Assembly (NCBI GenBank): GCA_021904315.1
Contig: CM038921.1
Coordinates: 11,190,146 to 11,254,145 of the forward strand
Reading direction: 5' to 3'
DNA: 64,000 nt
From: Sphagnum magellanicum
Taxonomy: Eukaryota > Streptophyta > Sphagnopsida > Sphagnales > Sphagnaceae
Part shown: piece after piece, positions 36,759 through 48,940 of the stretch
Layout: the number at the start of each line of letters is the position of its first letter
Numbering within the stretch: the stretch's first letter is position 1
The notes under the pieces: model-generated
Told to the model about the DNA's origin: nothing
What the model saw: the letters and a program-made list of their open reading frames with translations, nothing else
Databases searched by the model: none
Made by a program: the position numbers and the translations under genes

Positions 36759-39689
36759 ATGGTCGGGGGAGGAAACAGGAAGGACGATGGATTGCCGGCA
36801 ATAAGCAGCACGAATATCTTTGCCGCGCTAGAGAGCCGTCGCCGTAAGTCCAACAAGAAGAAATCATTGGAGAGGGAGAAGTCGTCCAACAACAAGAATA
36901 GCAACGAGATTCATCAGGACGTGAAAGCTAGTGAGAAGAAGGCAGCAGCAGAAGAAGAACCCGCAGCAGAGCCCGCTCAATTCTGGGCTGCCACGCAAGT
37001 CACTGTCAAGTCCTGGGCGGATTGCGATGACGACGATGACTACTACGCTACCACTGCGCCGCCGCCGCCTGTTGTTTCTGACGATCACTCCTCAGAGCTT
37101 GCGGACACAGCTGCTAAGGAGGGATTGAGTCAAGAAGAGGTGAAGAAGCTCTTCCACATGTGCTTTTTCCATTCTCTGCTTCTTTTTCTTTTCTTTGTGT
37201 CTCCAGAGAAGCTTGTATTCTAAAGGAAAACTCCACTTCGGATCTAGATACAAAGGAGATGACCTCTTTTGTCATCTCCACGAACAAGATTTGGCAGGTC
37301 AGATGTTAAGAGTCATCTCTGAATCTGCGTTCTTTCTTTCCAAATTCTTTGATTCTGTTTTCTTCTTTAGTATCATATCATGGGTATGATCCTTGCATGG
37401 TGTGTATACCTCTCATTGAATGCCAGATGGATTCTCCCCAACAGTAGTGCAAAAGAAGATTTGCAGGCACAATGAACCCTAGAGATGTTACTTTCTGATG
37501 AAATCTAGATGATTTGACACTTGTTCATGGCCTCATGATTTCAACAATCATGTCTCTGTTTGTAAGTGGGAGTTTGCTCCACCTTTCGGATTCAGGTGAT
37601 ATTGCCAGCTTCTTTATCAGGTGGAAGGAGTTTCTGCATTCTACAGGTCCATGAAGGCCTCTAGTGAAGCACACCAGAGGTCCTTTGACTGCAAGGGTTT
37701 TCACTTGCCGAGATTTGTCAGCCACATTGTTAACTATAGGTGTAGCAGTGCAGTGACCCATCTCAGATTTTTCCACTACTGTTGAATTAGCGGTCAGGGC
37801 TGGAATCTGGTTGTTCAGTGATAACTCTGGATTCTGTCTCTGTGGGTTGGTAGGAGACTGAAGGTGAAGAAGAGGGTGAAGGGGAAGAAGAAGCTGAAGA
37901 TGATGTGGAGGACGCAGAGGTGGAAACTGATGCAGCACATGATGTGGATAATGCCCCGGCCAAATCCGAGACCTCGCTGCCTGTGGTATTCAGGGAGCCA
38001 GAGCGGCAACTCTCCAAGAAAGAGTTGAAGAAGAAGGAGCTTGCTGAGCTGGATGCAGTTCTTGCTGAGCTTGGTCTTGTTCAGAAAGAAGAAAATGGTA
38101 AGCAACATTGTCTTCTCTGTCTCTCTCAATCATCTCTCTCCACATTGTCCAGTCGAAGTTGAGTCAGGGTCTGTGCTCATAGTTTAGGTCAGCTGAATTT
38201 GTATCATGAATAAGACTCCATCTCTTGCTCACTGGCTCTCTAGCTATGTCATAGATGTTCACCCATCCTGTCTTCCTTTTTCTTCCCTTCTTCACAATCT
38301 GGTTGGATCTAAGTAGCCTCTTTAGCATGCCTAGGGTTTACAGAATTGTTCCAGTTTTGCTGAACCTATTCAGGGATTGATTGTTTGCTTAGAAAGCATC
38401 CTGTCTGTATTACAGTCGTGGTTGTTCAACTGCTCCTCAGTTTTTGGATTTTCCCCGTGTTGTTTAGGGTCAGGTTTCCTCTTCTCCATGCTTGGTTTTA
38501 TATTGCCAGATCATCTCTATAACCTTATTATCAGGTCCCAATTATATTCAGGTTGCTTTAACTTGCAAGTATGGAGAAGTTCTCAGTGCTTACAAAGAGG
38601 TTTGATGGTTCATCTTCCTGAGATCAAGGTCATGCATCATTAGACACCATTTGATCTCCAAATTCACATTTTGTGGGGCATAGTGGGCTTGGAAATCACC
38701 AGGGGGTTTAAAAATTTGTACACTGGAGCAAGTAGTCTTGTGTGTGGAAGTTGATTGTGGACAGTTACTTTGGACTTAGGATTCTACATAATAATTGAGC
38801 ATGTTCTATTTTGGATCAAGAAACTGTAGTTAACATGTGACTGTTTGTGTGTTGTATTTCCTCACATGCTTGTTGCAGTTTGAAGGAGCATTCTGTTGAT
38901 TTTTTCTTTATTAGGAATGTCTCTCAAGTGCTAGCCAATATCATGATTGAATCTTTCAGTTGCTTCCAGAAGTGTGATGAAACTCAGGACACGGATTTTG
39001 TATGATATTTTCCTTAAACTTTGGCAGGTTGTTATATATTTATCCACACCCACAGTAAGAACTGATGGAAGTCAGTGGATACTCATGGCACCTAGTCACT
39101 GCTTTTCATGCTGGTGGTGGTAGTGTGATACTTTGTGACACTTTGTATCACCCCATTCATTCTTGTTGTATTTGGTTTTGCTAGAACTGACCCAGTGCTT
39201 ACCTTCAAAGTGATGTTGTGGAGCTTTTCTGCAATCTCATAGTGCCGTCTTTGGGTGTTATGTTCAGGTTCTGTGCCTTCATCAGAGGAAAAGAAAACAG
39301 AGGAGGTCACTGAAGATGCAGTGGAAGAACCTGAAGGCAAAGGACCAGGAGGGATTCCTTCACTGAATGAAAGCAAAAGCTCAAAAAGGCGGAAAGCAAA
39401 GAAGGAGAAATCTTTCAAGGAAGGACGGGATGGGGACATCCCACCTATGCCTGATGGTGAGTCTGGAGCAAAAGAAGAGGATAGCAATGGTGAGGAGGGC
39501 GGTGAGGGGACCACCGTGGATCCCAAAGAAATTTTGAAGAGAATGACATCTCTAAAGAAGAAGAAGTCAATGAAAGAGGGAGATAGTGCAGCTAAAGCTG
39601 CAGCTGCTGAAGTTTCAGCAAGGGCAGCAAGGCTTGCTGCTGCAAAGAAGAAAGAGAAAAACCACTACAACCAGCAGCCCGTCAGGTGA
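36759..39689 (+). CDS. Conserved charged plant protein of unknown function
   Basis: Three exons: 36759-37139, 37854-38097, 39268-39689; phases agree and the product is 348 residues. I do not recognise a named family. It looks like a low-complexity, intrinsically disordered protein. Residues about 25-60 are basic and Lys/Ser/Asn-rich; about 85-97 carries an Asp run with SWADC before it; 128-150 is Glu/Asp-rich. A probable helical or coiled-coil block at 177-201 (REPERQLSKKELKKKELAEL, then DAVLAELG) is the likeliest conserved core. The C-terminal part is Lys/Glu-rich, ends in an Ala-rich helix with KKKEKNHYNQ and stops with QQPVR. Such composition suits a nuclear or RNA/ribosome-associated protein, which is only inference. 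The exon 1 donor (GAG|GTGAAG) is weak and could be misplaced. Divergent from BIG across about 6 kb. Confidence 0.75.
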
Positions 39690-41417
39690 ATGGAACTGTA
39701 GATTAAAGAGTATTTTCAGAGTATGTTGATTCATCCCTTATCTGTTGACAAGGTCATTGGAGCTGGCATGGATTCTTTATTTCAGTGTCTCTGGGGTTGT
39801 CTGCATATTGTTTCAATTATAATCCTTATCTTAGAATTTTCATGGTTTGGCTCAATTCACTTGTGCGGTGTAACATCCGCAATGGTTTGTAGCATGCGGC
39901 CATGCCTTTCCATCTACCTTGAGAGTCCGTTAAAGTCTGATAGTATCCTCAATGGATCTAAGGAGTTTGCAATTGTACTGAGAGCTCCCATTTGCTATCT
40001 TGTTTGAAGTACTGTCTGTGCAACAAGAGATGTGGCCAAACATATCATTCTGAAATATTCAGGTACAGCCAAAATCAGAAATTTCTCTTATACAGCAGAG
40101 CAGTGTTTGCCAGTTTAGTTTCAATTCTTAAATTCGGAATGTTGATTAGATATCATCCCCGGTTTTGTTACTGCATTTCATAAGAGTGGTAACACTCGCT
40201 TCTCTTTTACATGTGAGTTTGATGGGACCAGTTTAAAATGTTTTGTCCATTGGGAGTAGTGTATGTGTAACTCATCCACTACAGTAGAGGGGCCATCTTG
40301 GCAGCTACAATGCAAAAGAAGAGGATTTTGTTATTATCTTTTTATCTCCAGCTTGCTGGGCTTGTCTTGGGAAGCTGTAGAAACAGATGAATTGTCGGGA
40401 TCTTGAAGACTTTCTCAATCAATGCTTTTATGGATTGTGAAGTTTTTGGGTGAGGGTGCAATTATATAGACATGGGAAGCAACTTCAGATCTGGAGAAAA
40501 GGAAGGCCATGTGCTTAGGTCTTCTTCATGTCTTTGAAGTTTGGTGATGAACAAAAATGAGGTAAATGCACTTCATCATTGTGCGAAATTCATCTGAGTG
40601 TTTTTTTAAAAAAAGCTTAAAATTAATTTTTTAAGAAAATGAATTAAAAACTGTGGTGAACTTTTGCATTTTTTCGACATAAAAAAAATTTAAAAAGGAA
40701 TCTTCTGTTGCAAATTCCTTTTTCTAAAAGAAAAAAGGCCAAAATGTAATTTTTTTTTCCTTTTCGACAAAATTTGGTCACAGTTTTTTAGTTTTGGGGC
40801 AGTTTTGTCACCAATTTTCTGAAGTTTGGAGAGTTTTGTTTCACAAAGGTGTTGCCAATTATTGCAATATCTTATTTGGAAATAAATCGTTAGTAATATT
40901 ACATAAGAAAATTGAAAAAAAAAGAAAAGAAAAATCACTACTGATGTAGAGGATATTTTTATTAGTATATGCCCTAGTAATAACAGAAGGAAGCATCTTC
41001 CACACTAATTATAATTACTTGTAAATATGTTGAAAATTTCAAAAATAAAAATAATGCCTTTTAATTAATTAAAATAATACCTTTTCTCAAAGGAAAAAAA
41101 ATTTGTGAATAAATTGAAAAATGTTGTGGAACATTCAGGAATATTCCCCTCCCCCACCCCACCCCTTCTTTTTTTGACATGAAATCTCCAAAATTAAATT
41201 AGTTTTTTTCAATAGAGATGTGGTTGAAGCTGCCCAGACTTTACTATGGTATATTACCTACCATAGTTACTAGGGACCATGGTCAGTTGAGACAATTTCA
41301 GGTGTTTGAAAAATTCTTCCATTTGAAAGATCCCATTCCAAAAATAGAAGAGTCCTGATAACGTTTCCACAAGATTCTCTTATTATATATCCTTTCACAA
41401 AAATTATTTTCTTTGAA

Positions 41418-41448
<31 letters not shown>

Positions 41449-41480
41449 CAACATTTCTGAAAATAATATAATCTGTTTGG
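39690..41480. other. 3' flank and AT-rich spacer
   Basis: Contains the probable 3' UTR of the preceding gene (to about 40600), then AT-rich DNA with poly-A/T runs and an (AAT)n microsatellite at 41418-41447. No gene seen. Confidence 0.55.
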
Positions 41481-41489
41481 AAACAGTGG

Positions 41490-41660
41490 GGTTTTTTTTG
41501 GTTTTTTGGTTTTTTTTTTTTTTCCAATTTTGTGATGTTGTTCATCACTGGCGATCATCCATAATGAGATTTAGCCACATTTGGCTATAGACTAGCTTTG
41601 AAAATATAAATGTCTTAAAATCCTTTTATATACTGGCTACTTACTTTGAACAATGTGTAG
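41490..41660 (-). mobile_element. A-tailed dispersed repeat, copy 2
   Basis: Shares the block GGCGATCATCCATAATGAGATT-TAGCCACATTTGG with copies near 1170 and 51622. On the minus strand it ends in a long A tail (T run 41508-41523 on plus). It lies next to the tRNA-like segment at 41745-41925. The limits are uncertain. Confidence 0.45.
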
Positions 41661-41744
41661 AAACACTGCAATTTTTTAAATAAAAAGAAAGAGAATATTC
41701 GAGAAATTATACTTTTTGAAAAAAAAAAACGCCAAATGACGAAA

Positions 41745-41925
41745 ATTCGCCAAAAAAAAAAAAAAAAAACCAACCGCTGTGTGGAGGAAGTTGTCACGGT
41801 ACGTAACTTGGGGCCCGCCCCGCCCCCAGGGAATATAGAAATTGCGAAGGGTCGCGGGATCGAACCCGAGTCGTACCAAGTCCCCCAAAACCCAACTACC
41901 TTCAGCTGTCAGCTGAAAGGGCACC
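41745..41925 (-). mobile_element. Possible tRNA-derived SINE with T-rich 3' end
   Basis: On the minus strand the segment carries CGGGTTCGATCCCGCGACCC, a perfect Pol III B-box in a tRNA T-arm-like stem. No complete cloverleaf can be drawn, and the segment runs on about 110 bp to a T run (the A run at 41752-41768 on plus). T-tailed tRNA-derived SINEs are known in plants. I saw no convincing target duplication. It lies upstream of APR, partly in its probable promoter. Confidence 0.35.
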
Positions 41926-41949
41926 TTCTCCGGACATTTCGTGAAAACT

Positions 41950-42590
41950 GTCGGGTTTAAATGCGCACCGCGCGCATCGTCGGTCTCTCACCCCCTGGAG
42001 CGCATCCTCTCCTCCATCTCCATTTTGGGATTGCTACTGCTTCACTCCTCAATTTCAGTTTTATACCCGTTTCTCAGTCAGTACACTTCTTTTTACCAGC
42101 TGCGCTCCATCTCTCTTGTTCTTTGTGTTTTGTTTGTTTGTTTGTTTGTTTGTTAGTTAGTTAGTTTTCTGGTATTGGGTATTGGGTTTTGGTTTTGTTT
42201 TGGGGCGGGGCGGGGGAATTTTTCTGTTGTTTCTGGTAAGGAATTTTTCTTTTTTTGGTGTGTGGCTGAGGAGGGATTTTGTGAAATGCTCAAAATTTAT
42301 TCGTTTTTGGGTGAGAGAGGATTTTTTTGTTTTTTTGTGTGTGCGTGTCTGTTTTTTGAGGTTGTGAAAACTTGGATCATCTTTGGTAAACGAAGTGAGT
42401 GAGTGAGTGAGTGAATAGGAGCTGAAGAAGAAGAAGAAGGAGAAGGAAGACGGAGCGAAGCTCATCTACAGTGCGGGAGACTTGTTGTTGTGGTGGAACT
42501 TGCTGAAGGAGAAGTTTGTTTAGTACTGTGTGGTGGGTTTGTCCACAGCAGGAGGAAGAAGAGGAGGTGGTTTTTTGGAAGGTGAGGGAT
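41950..42590 (+). promoter_or_regulatory. Probable promoter and 5' leader of APR
   Basis: GC-richer segment (41960-42010) followed by C/T-rich DNA, a (TTTG)n run (42127-42154), (TTAG)n (42153-42167), GAGT repeats and AAG-rich sequence. A possible leader donor GTAAGG lies near 42236. The transcription start cannot be fixed from sequence alone. Confidence 0.4.
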
Positions 42591-42840
42591 ATGGCACACT
42601 TGCTGTCTTTGGAAGCTGCGGTAGTAGGAGAAACGGCCATGCTCACAAACATTCCAGCTGCTGCGGCGTCAGTGGCTTCTACTTCGTCATCTCCTCGACT
42701 CTCCATGGTTGCTGCTGGTGTGGTATCCTCTCCCTATGATTGATTTCTGTTGCTGCTGGCTGGCTGCCTTGCTTCATTCGCTGTTGTCGCCACCATGATT
42801 TTCAATTGGGTCCTCTCTGTTTCACTCATTTTGCTACTTG

Positions 42841-42874
<34 letters not shown>

Positions 42875-45800
42875 AGATTGTGAAAAGCTTTAAGCTCATA
42901 GCTCCGCTTGTGGGTGCTTTGCAGGGGCATGCAGGGAGGGGTATAGGAAGTCTATTGGGCCGCGACAAGATCGTCTCAGACTTGGAACCTCTGTCGTAGC
43001 AGCCGCAGCAGCCACGTCAAATTTCCGAGAACACAGCAACAAGGCACTACTAGTATGTCAACAACAACCCCAAGTACGGCAGCATCACAACAACAATAGA
43101 GTGATTCCCATTTCTTCTGCAGCAGCTGTTGCTCTTCCTGGTATGTACCAAACTGGAACTGGATTCACAGTACTGCAAGTTCTTTCACTACTGCCATCAA
43201 AGGATTTTTGGGTTTTTGTTTTGTTGCTCAGGGCTTTTGTTCTGTTGGTCAAAATGGGGAGTGGTAGTTCTATGTGAGGCACTGTTGTCCAATCTCCATT
43301 CATGTCCTTGTACAGTACCCACCCTAATCTTGCAGCATGAGAAGAAGTGTCAGGAAATTTCTTTCTGTTTCATTTGGGAGCTGCATTGGAGGTTGCAGTC
43401 AGGACTTGATCTTAGCTATAGTTTGGTCTATTGAAGATATTGCAGGGGTGTTGGAGGAACAAGAAGTAGTAGACATTGAAAGGCTTGAGGAGGAGCTCAA
43501 TTCTGCATCTCCTTTTGAAATTATGGACCAAGCCTTAGCTTTGTTTGGTACTGATATTGCGATTGCTTTCAGGTTCTTATCCTGAACCCTGTCTGCAATT
43601 GTTTCTGTCAACATGGAAAAAGTCCATTTGTAGGATTGATGGTACTTAGGAAGAGATGGCTACTTACTCAGAACTTTTTGTCCAAGAGCGTGACAGTTTG
43701 CCAGGGGGCTGCTCAATGAGCTAATGTATTTGTTTTTGTCTCTTTGGTGCTTGTATAGTGGAGCAGAAGATGTGGCACTAATTGAGTATGCACACCTGAC
43801 GGGTCGCCCATTTCGTGTATTTAGCCTGGACACAGGGCGCTTAAACCCTGAAACCTACCGCTTATTTGCAGAGGTGGAAAAGCGTTACAACATTCGTATT
43901 GAGTATATGTTCCCAGATGCTGTGGAAGTTGAGGCACTCGTACGTGCCAAAGGATTGTTTTCCTTCTATGAGGATGGCCATCAAGAGTGTTGTAGGATCC
44001 GCAAAGTGCGTCCACTTAAGCGTGCTCTCAAGGGATTACGAGCTTGGATTACTGGACAGCGCAAAGATCAATCTCCAGGAACACGTGCCAATGTGCCTGT
44101 CGTGCAGGTCTTTTGCACCACCAATTTCTATTCTTGGGATGAAGTGCTTTTGTATCTTATTAACTGTAAATATGGCTTCCTAAATGACGCAACTCAAGGC
44201 CATGAGCACTCAGGGATGTATGTTGAAGTTTTGACCTTGAGTTTGGCTTGTAAGGGGACTATGCAAGGTGATCTTGTGAAGTAAGTGTGTGCTCCATCTA
44301 AGTGTAGTTGTCCTGGCTTCTGTGCTGTCTCCTCTTTTCCCCTGAAAATATAGAGCACATTGCCATATTTGATGCTGTTGGGTTAATATGTGAAAATGGA
44401 TGATGGGTGCGGGGTGTTATTCACAATACCAGGTGGACCCTGTATTTGAAGGCATGGATGGAGGTGTTGGGAGTCTTGTGAAGTGGAATCCATTGGCCAA
44501 TGTGGTTGGAACAGCTGTTTGGTCTTTCTTGCGGACCATGGATGTGCCTGTCAATGCACTACATTCCCAGGTTTAGATTCTTTCAATTTAATCTCAGGTC
44601 ATGAAACTCATAGGAATCCCAGTATTGACAAAATGCTTTGAGCATAAGGTTCAGATTACGTTCTTGGGAGGGATTTCAGGATGGATTCAAACTTGTTTTT
44701 CAACTCTCGGCATTAGCTATTGGATGTACTTCTTTTTGAGCAACATCAAACATGTTCTTCCTTGCAGTAGTGAAGAAGCTAGAAACAGATAAAATTTGGC
44801 AATACTTTGCTTAGTATATTATACTGTTGGCAGCAGAAAAATTTGAATGCTGTTGGCTAGACTCTAGACCCTTGGGTGCACATGAAGACTAGTCATACTC
44901 ATGATGGACCAGACTGTCTGCATTTTTGTTACTGCTGCAGGGCTTTGTGTCAATAGGATGTGAACCATGCACAAGGCCAGTGATGCCTGGGCAACATGAA
45001 AGAGAAGGCAGGTGGTGGTGGGAAGATGCCAAGGCCAAGGAGTGCGGCCTTCACAATGTGAGTCTTTTAGTTACCAAGGCCCTTGAGTGGATCTGCAGTT
45101 TGTCGTTTTTACTCTCAAGAAGGATTGATCAATTCCTTATGAAGTTACCTGGCTCCACAAAAAGGCCTTGCAAAATTTTCTACTTACAAATTGGTTTTTT
45201 CTGGTATGTGTGGGATATGTCACAGGGTAATGTAAATGGTGCTGCTAGCAATGCTATTTCAGAGCAAATGGTTGAAGTGGCTGATCTTTTCATGAGCAGA
45301 AGTGTGAGCAACTTGAGCCGTGGAGAAATGGAGACATTGGTGGGAAAAAAGAAACGCTCCAAATCATCACTTGTGGTTCTATATGCTCCTTGGTGTCAAT
45401 TCTCTCAGGTTAGTTTCTCCTGAGTTTTACTAGTAGTACTAGCTTTAGGGAGAAAATCACAGAAAATTGACACAACCATAAATGGGCAGTTTCAGGGTTC
45501 TCTGGAATTCCTGTGAGGTCTTGGGATAGATAGAACCTTCATCAAGATGGATTGGTGATGCAACTATTATGTGTAGTTCATTTGCCTTGTAGTGCAGAGA
45601 AGTGACCAGGTTCTGTTTTTATGTGTACCCTATGTTTCTCAATTGCTAGACTCTTTGTTTCTCTTGGTTGGCAATTATCTCCTTGTTGCTTGGTGCACAA
45701 CATTCTCACTTGGTTTAGGAGATCAATTCATTTGTATTCTGTTCTTCTCCTATCCTTGACCAACTTTCAAATTTCATGATTGTACTGAATGGGAAACGTT

Positions 45801-46296
45801 TATGGATTTGGGATGTTACAGGCAATGAATGATTCTTTCAATGCTGTGGCGGAAAAGCTTTGTGGGCCAGATCTAATGGTGCGGACCTTCTTTCTGGTTT
45901 TTAAAGTAATTGTTTTGTCAAGTAGAAGTATAATTTTGCTCCAATTCAAACTGTATAGATGGTCAAAGAAAATAGATCAAAAGGTGTGTTTGTTCTGCAG
46001 ACCCAAGTTAGAGACTGTTGTGTCTTGCCTTAATATGTAATACTTTTGGGATTCATTTTGGTGCATGGAAAGATTGTTCCTCTTGTAAATAACTGAGGAA
46101 GTTCATGTGTGCAAACTTTCAGGTTGGTAAATTCCGAGCAGATCGCGAGCAAAAGGAATTTGCCCAGCAAGCATTGAAGCTACGCACATTCCCAACCATA
46201 CTCTTCTTTCCAAAAAATAGCACTCAAGTAATCAAGTACCCATCAGAAAATCGTGACATTGACGCTCTGATAGCATTTGTGCAAGCCTTCCAATAG
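42591..46296 (+). CDS. APR: Plastid adenosine 5'-phosphosulfate reductase (APR)
   Basis: Reduces APS to sulfite in plastid sulfate assimilation. Nine exons: 42591-42717, 42925-43140, 43446-43572, 43759-44107, 44433-44570, 44941-45057, 45226-45408, 45822-45878, 46123-46296; all GT-AG, 495 residues (Arabidopsis APR1 has 465). The Ala/Ser/Arg-rich N terminus fits a plastid transit peptide. The reductase domain is nearly canonical: [16 protein letters not shown] from 157, 4Fe-4S ligands C234 C235 and C326-x-x-C329, [13 protein letters not shown], and the catalytic cysteine C354 in KECGLH. The C-terminal thioredoxin-like domain follows. Its site, normally C-P-F-C, reads APWCQFSQ (C415, S418), so the second cysteine is serine. 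The rest of that domain is well kept ([28 protein letters not shown]). The start at 42591 is chosen for the transit-like N terminus; an in-frame ATG at 42516 would add 25 residues. The true APR cysteines rule out the APR-B type lacking Fe-S. Confidence 0.95.
42843..42871. repeat. (GA)n microsatellite in APR intron 1
   Basis: About 14 GA units, 54 bp upstream of APR exon 2. Confidence 0.95.
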
Positions 46297-47692
46297 CTCT
46301 AGACTGATGACTCCTCTGTGCACTAGTTAGGGTTTGAAATTATAAGTAGTCTATGATGTTCTAAAGCATGACACCATTGCTGCTGAGAGTCTCAATCTGA
46401 TAAAGACACACATGATGACCACTATTAGTTGGGAGTTAATATGAAAATCAGATCAAGATGGGCAATAAGTTCTCATGGGTTGTAGAAGGGGATTGGTTGC
46501 TGGATTATACACAGCTTTCAATTATGCCGTCATTGACTTCAACCTCGGGTAATTGAAAAGCTCAACCTGAGAGTAGAGAAATTTTCCTAGTGGGGGCTTC
46601 CAAGTTGGGGAACTCAAAATAATCAAGTTTGTCATATCCATGTGCATGACCAAATGGATATACATTCATTGTTTTCTGAATATTGATTCTTTGTTTCTTT
46701 TTGAAATATAGCAAGATTTTTGATTTGTTTGGATGGGTTAGCTTTGATACTCATAGATTCTGTCCATGACTCTAAAATCTTCCATCATATTTTTTGCAAA
46801 TGGTATAACCATGTGTGAGCAGATGAATGACTGCAACAACAACATTGATCGAGAAGGACAAAAAGAAGTTATAACTTTATACCATCTCTAAGAAATAAAC
46901 TTAGAAGGAAATTCCACACTGCAACTAGATTAATATGTCATGTTTTTGGGTGCAAGCTAGGAGTGCACCAGTTGTTTTTCCATTTATGGTTTATGTACAA
47001 AAGCTTGTTTACTGGTTATTTACTGCATAATGAATGGCAAGGTGTGTGGCACTGCTAAGTAAAAGAGGAACACAACTATGCCGTCTTGGGTAGTCAGTCA
47101 TATCAAGTGGTTAGAGAAAACAATGGTTCATACATAAAGTGGTCATAAATTGTTAGAAAACTATATGTAAACTCAAACACACTTTGTCCAGACACAGATG
47201 ATAAAGACTGCCACACTTTTTAATTACACAAACTTTCCAGATCATGGACAAGTACAGATCAAAGTTTTGCTCCAGGCTGGAGACAAAACATTTTCACAGT
47301 AGTGCTGCAAACAAGCCACTAGATTTTTTAGGAGGGGGTGAAAACACAAAACAGCTAGCTAGCTCTCTTCATTAGTTAGCTGTGATCATGGAGATCTGCA
47401 GCTAATTAATCTGAGAGCTTAGCAGCAAACATAAACAAAACATAAGGTGGGACACCTGACCCAGCTTCTTTCTAGTAGTACTAGTTTCCAGGTACTACTA
47501 GTGATCTAGATCTGGTGTATGCAGATCAAAGTTAAATCAATGCAATGGACTGATGATCGAAGATGATGTAAACTTATCACGACTTGTTGTCCAACTTTGG
47601 CTAGTTGCTAAACCCAAGTTGCAAATATCCCAAGTTGTTAAACTCAAGTCGCAAAACTCAAGATGTGTTATTGGAATTCCCAGTGGGATAGA
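46297..47692. other. Convergent intergenic region between APR and the nodulin-related-like gene
   Basis: About 1.4 kb that must hold both 3' UTRs. A 10-bp perfect dyad CTAGTAGTAC / GTACTACTAG lies at about 47473-47502. No coding signal. Confidence 0.55.
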
Positions 47693-48940
47693 TTACCAAG
47701 ATGAGGATTGATCACCACCACCAGATGCATTAGGATCGGAGTACTGATCAGTTGTGGACTGACCACTTGGGTCAGAATAGTCTGCATTGGGATCAGCTGC
47801 ATTCTGAGATGGGTCAGAATAGTTTGCATTGGGATCAGCTGCATTTTGACCAGATGGGTCCGAAGAAGAGTAATCAGCACTTGCAGGATCCGAATGAGCT
47901 CCAGATTGTGGATCAGCTGCTGCACCGCCGCCGGTTGCAGGAGGAGTGTTGGTGTTGCCGCCAGTAGGTGCGGCTGCTCCGGTTGCAGGATCACCATCTG
48001 CACCTGATCCTCCGCCGAACTTCTGTAGGTAGCCTGCAGCGTCCTGGAAGTAGTTGCCATACGGAGTGTCGTTCAGCTTGGCGTAATTGTCCACTCCTTG
48101 CAACAACGTCCCAGCAGCATCTGCACAATCATTTTTGCTGTAGGAATCAGAAGCTCATGAGGAGCTGGGAAATTTCGTTGAGCTAGCTGCTGCTGCAGCT
48201 TTCAAGTACCGCGACACTAGTGTTCATTTTCTCAGCATTGCAAGGGAAGATATTGTAACTAGCTGGGAGCTCAGATGATTAGGAGAAAGAAATTCGAAAA
48301 CAAGCATAAAATCTATGTGCGCATGAAAAAAAATCTGTGCAGGGTACTGCAGACGGACTTACCTGCGAGCTGGGCATTGGAAGCATTTCCTTGTCCCCTT
48401 GCAGCGTTGAGCAAGGCCTGCAGACAGTAAGTAGCACATGATGACAACGTCATATTAAGACCAGACTTTGCAGCGAAGATCCTAGTGTTTCCCGCATGCA
48501 TGCTGGACCCCGATGATTCTCGAGGAGAATCTCTGCATGATCCTAGCTAGCTAGCAAGATTTAGACTATGATATCTATTTGTTGCAGCGGGGCTTGTATG
48601 TACAACTCTGTTTGGGCATGAGCTGCCAAGCTTTGGACTAGACCAGTCGTGATTTCCTTGCATGTCAGCTTTGCAGCTGATGTTCGAGGATTCTTGAACG
48701 ACTTTCAAAATCTTCTTGTTGAACAAGAAATTATAACAAGATCTTTGATCCAAGAAAAGTGCAATCGTGCTCATACATATAGTAATCATGTGAAGCACAT
48801 AAATTCCTTGCCTCGGAGCTGGAGAGTAATTGTTGGGTGTCTGGGTCGTTCCCAGACGCATCAGTCGTCCCTGGTGCTTGTGTGTTGGTGTTGTTGCCAC
48901 CGCCTGACGCTAATCCTTCAAGGTCTTGGAAGAAACTCAT
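47693..48940 (-). CDS. Nodulin-related protein (NRP1)-like
   Basis: Three exons: 48812-48940, 48363-48417, 47693-48120, giving 203 residues. Residues about 38-105 resemble the plant nodulin-related family: QQLLSSSEALLNAARGQG, then a helical segment ending YLQKFGGG, close in pattern to LLASAK...GKYLEKAEQYLHKY of Arabidopsis NRP1, which is linked to heat and ABA responses. The N terminus MSFFQDLEGLASGGG is short. The C-terminal half is a low-complexity tail rich in Gly, Ala, Asp, Ser and Pro with repeated ADPNA(N/D)YSDPS units. The first intron appears to use a GC donor (GAG|GCAAGG): it is the only choice that keeps the conserved frame, since no suitable GT lies in the right phase. The second intron is GT-AG. 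An upstream in-frame ATG at 49015 is possible but less like the family. Convergent with APR. Confidence 0.65.

Noticed and set aside
36515..36904. 129-codon minus-strand frame opposite the charged-protein gene
   Set aside because: Low-complexity Leu/Pro/Ser product antisense to a purine-rich leader and exon; explained by base composition.
41975..42485. GAGAC cores as sulfur-responsive elements of APR
   Set aside because: A 5-bp core occurs by chance at this frequency. Two hits do not support a sulfur-response site.
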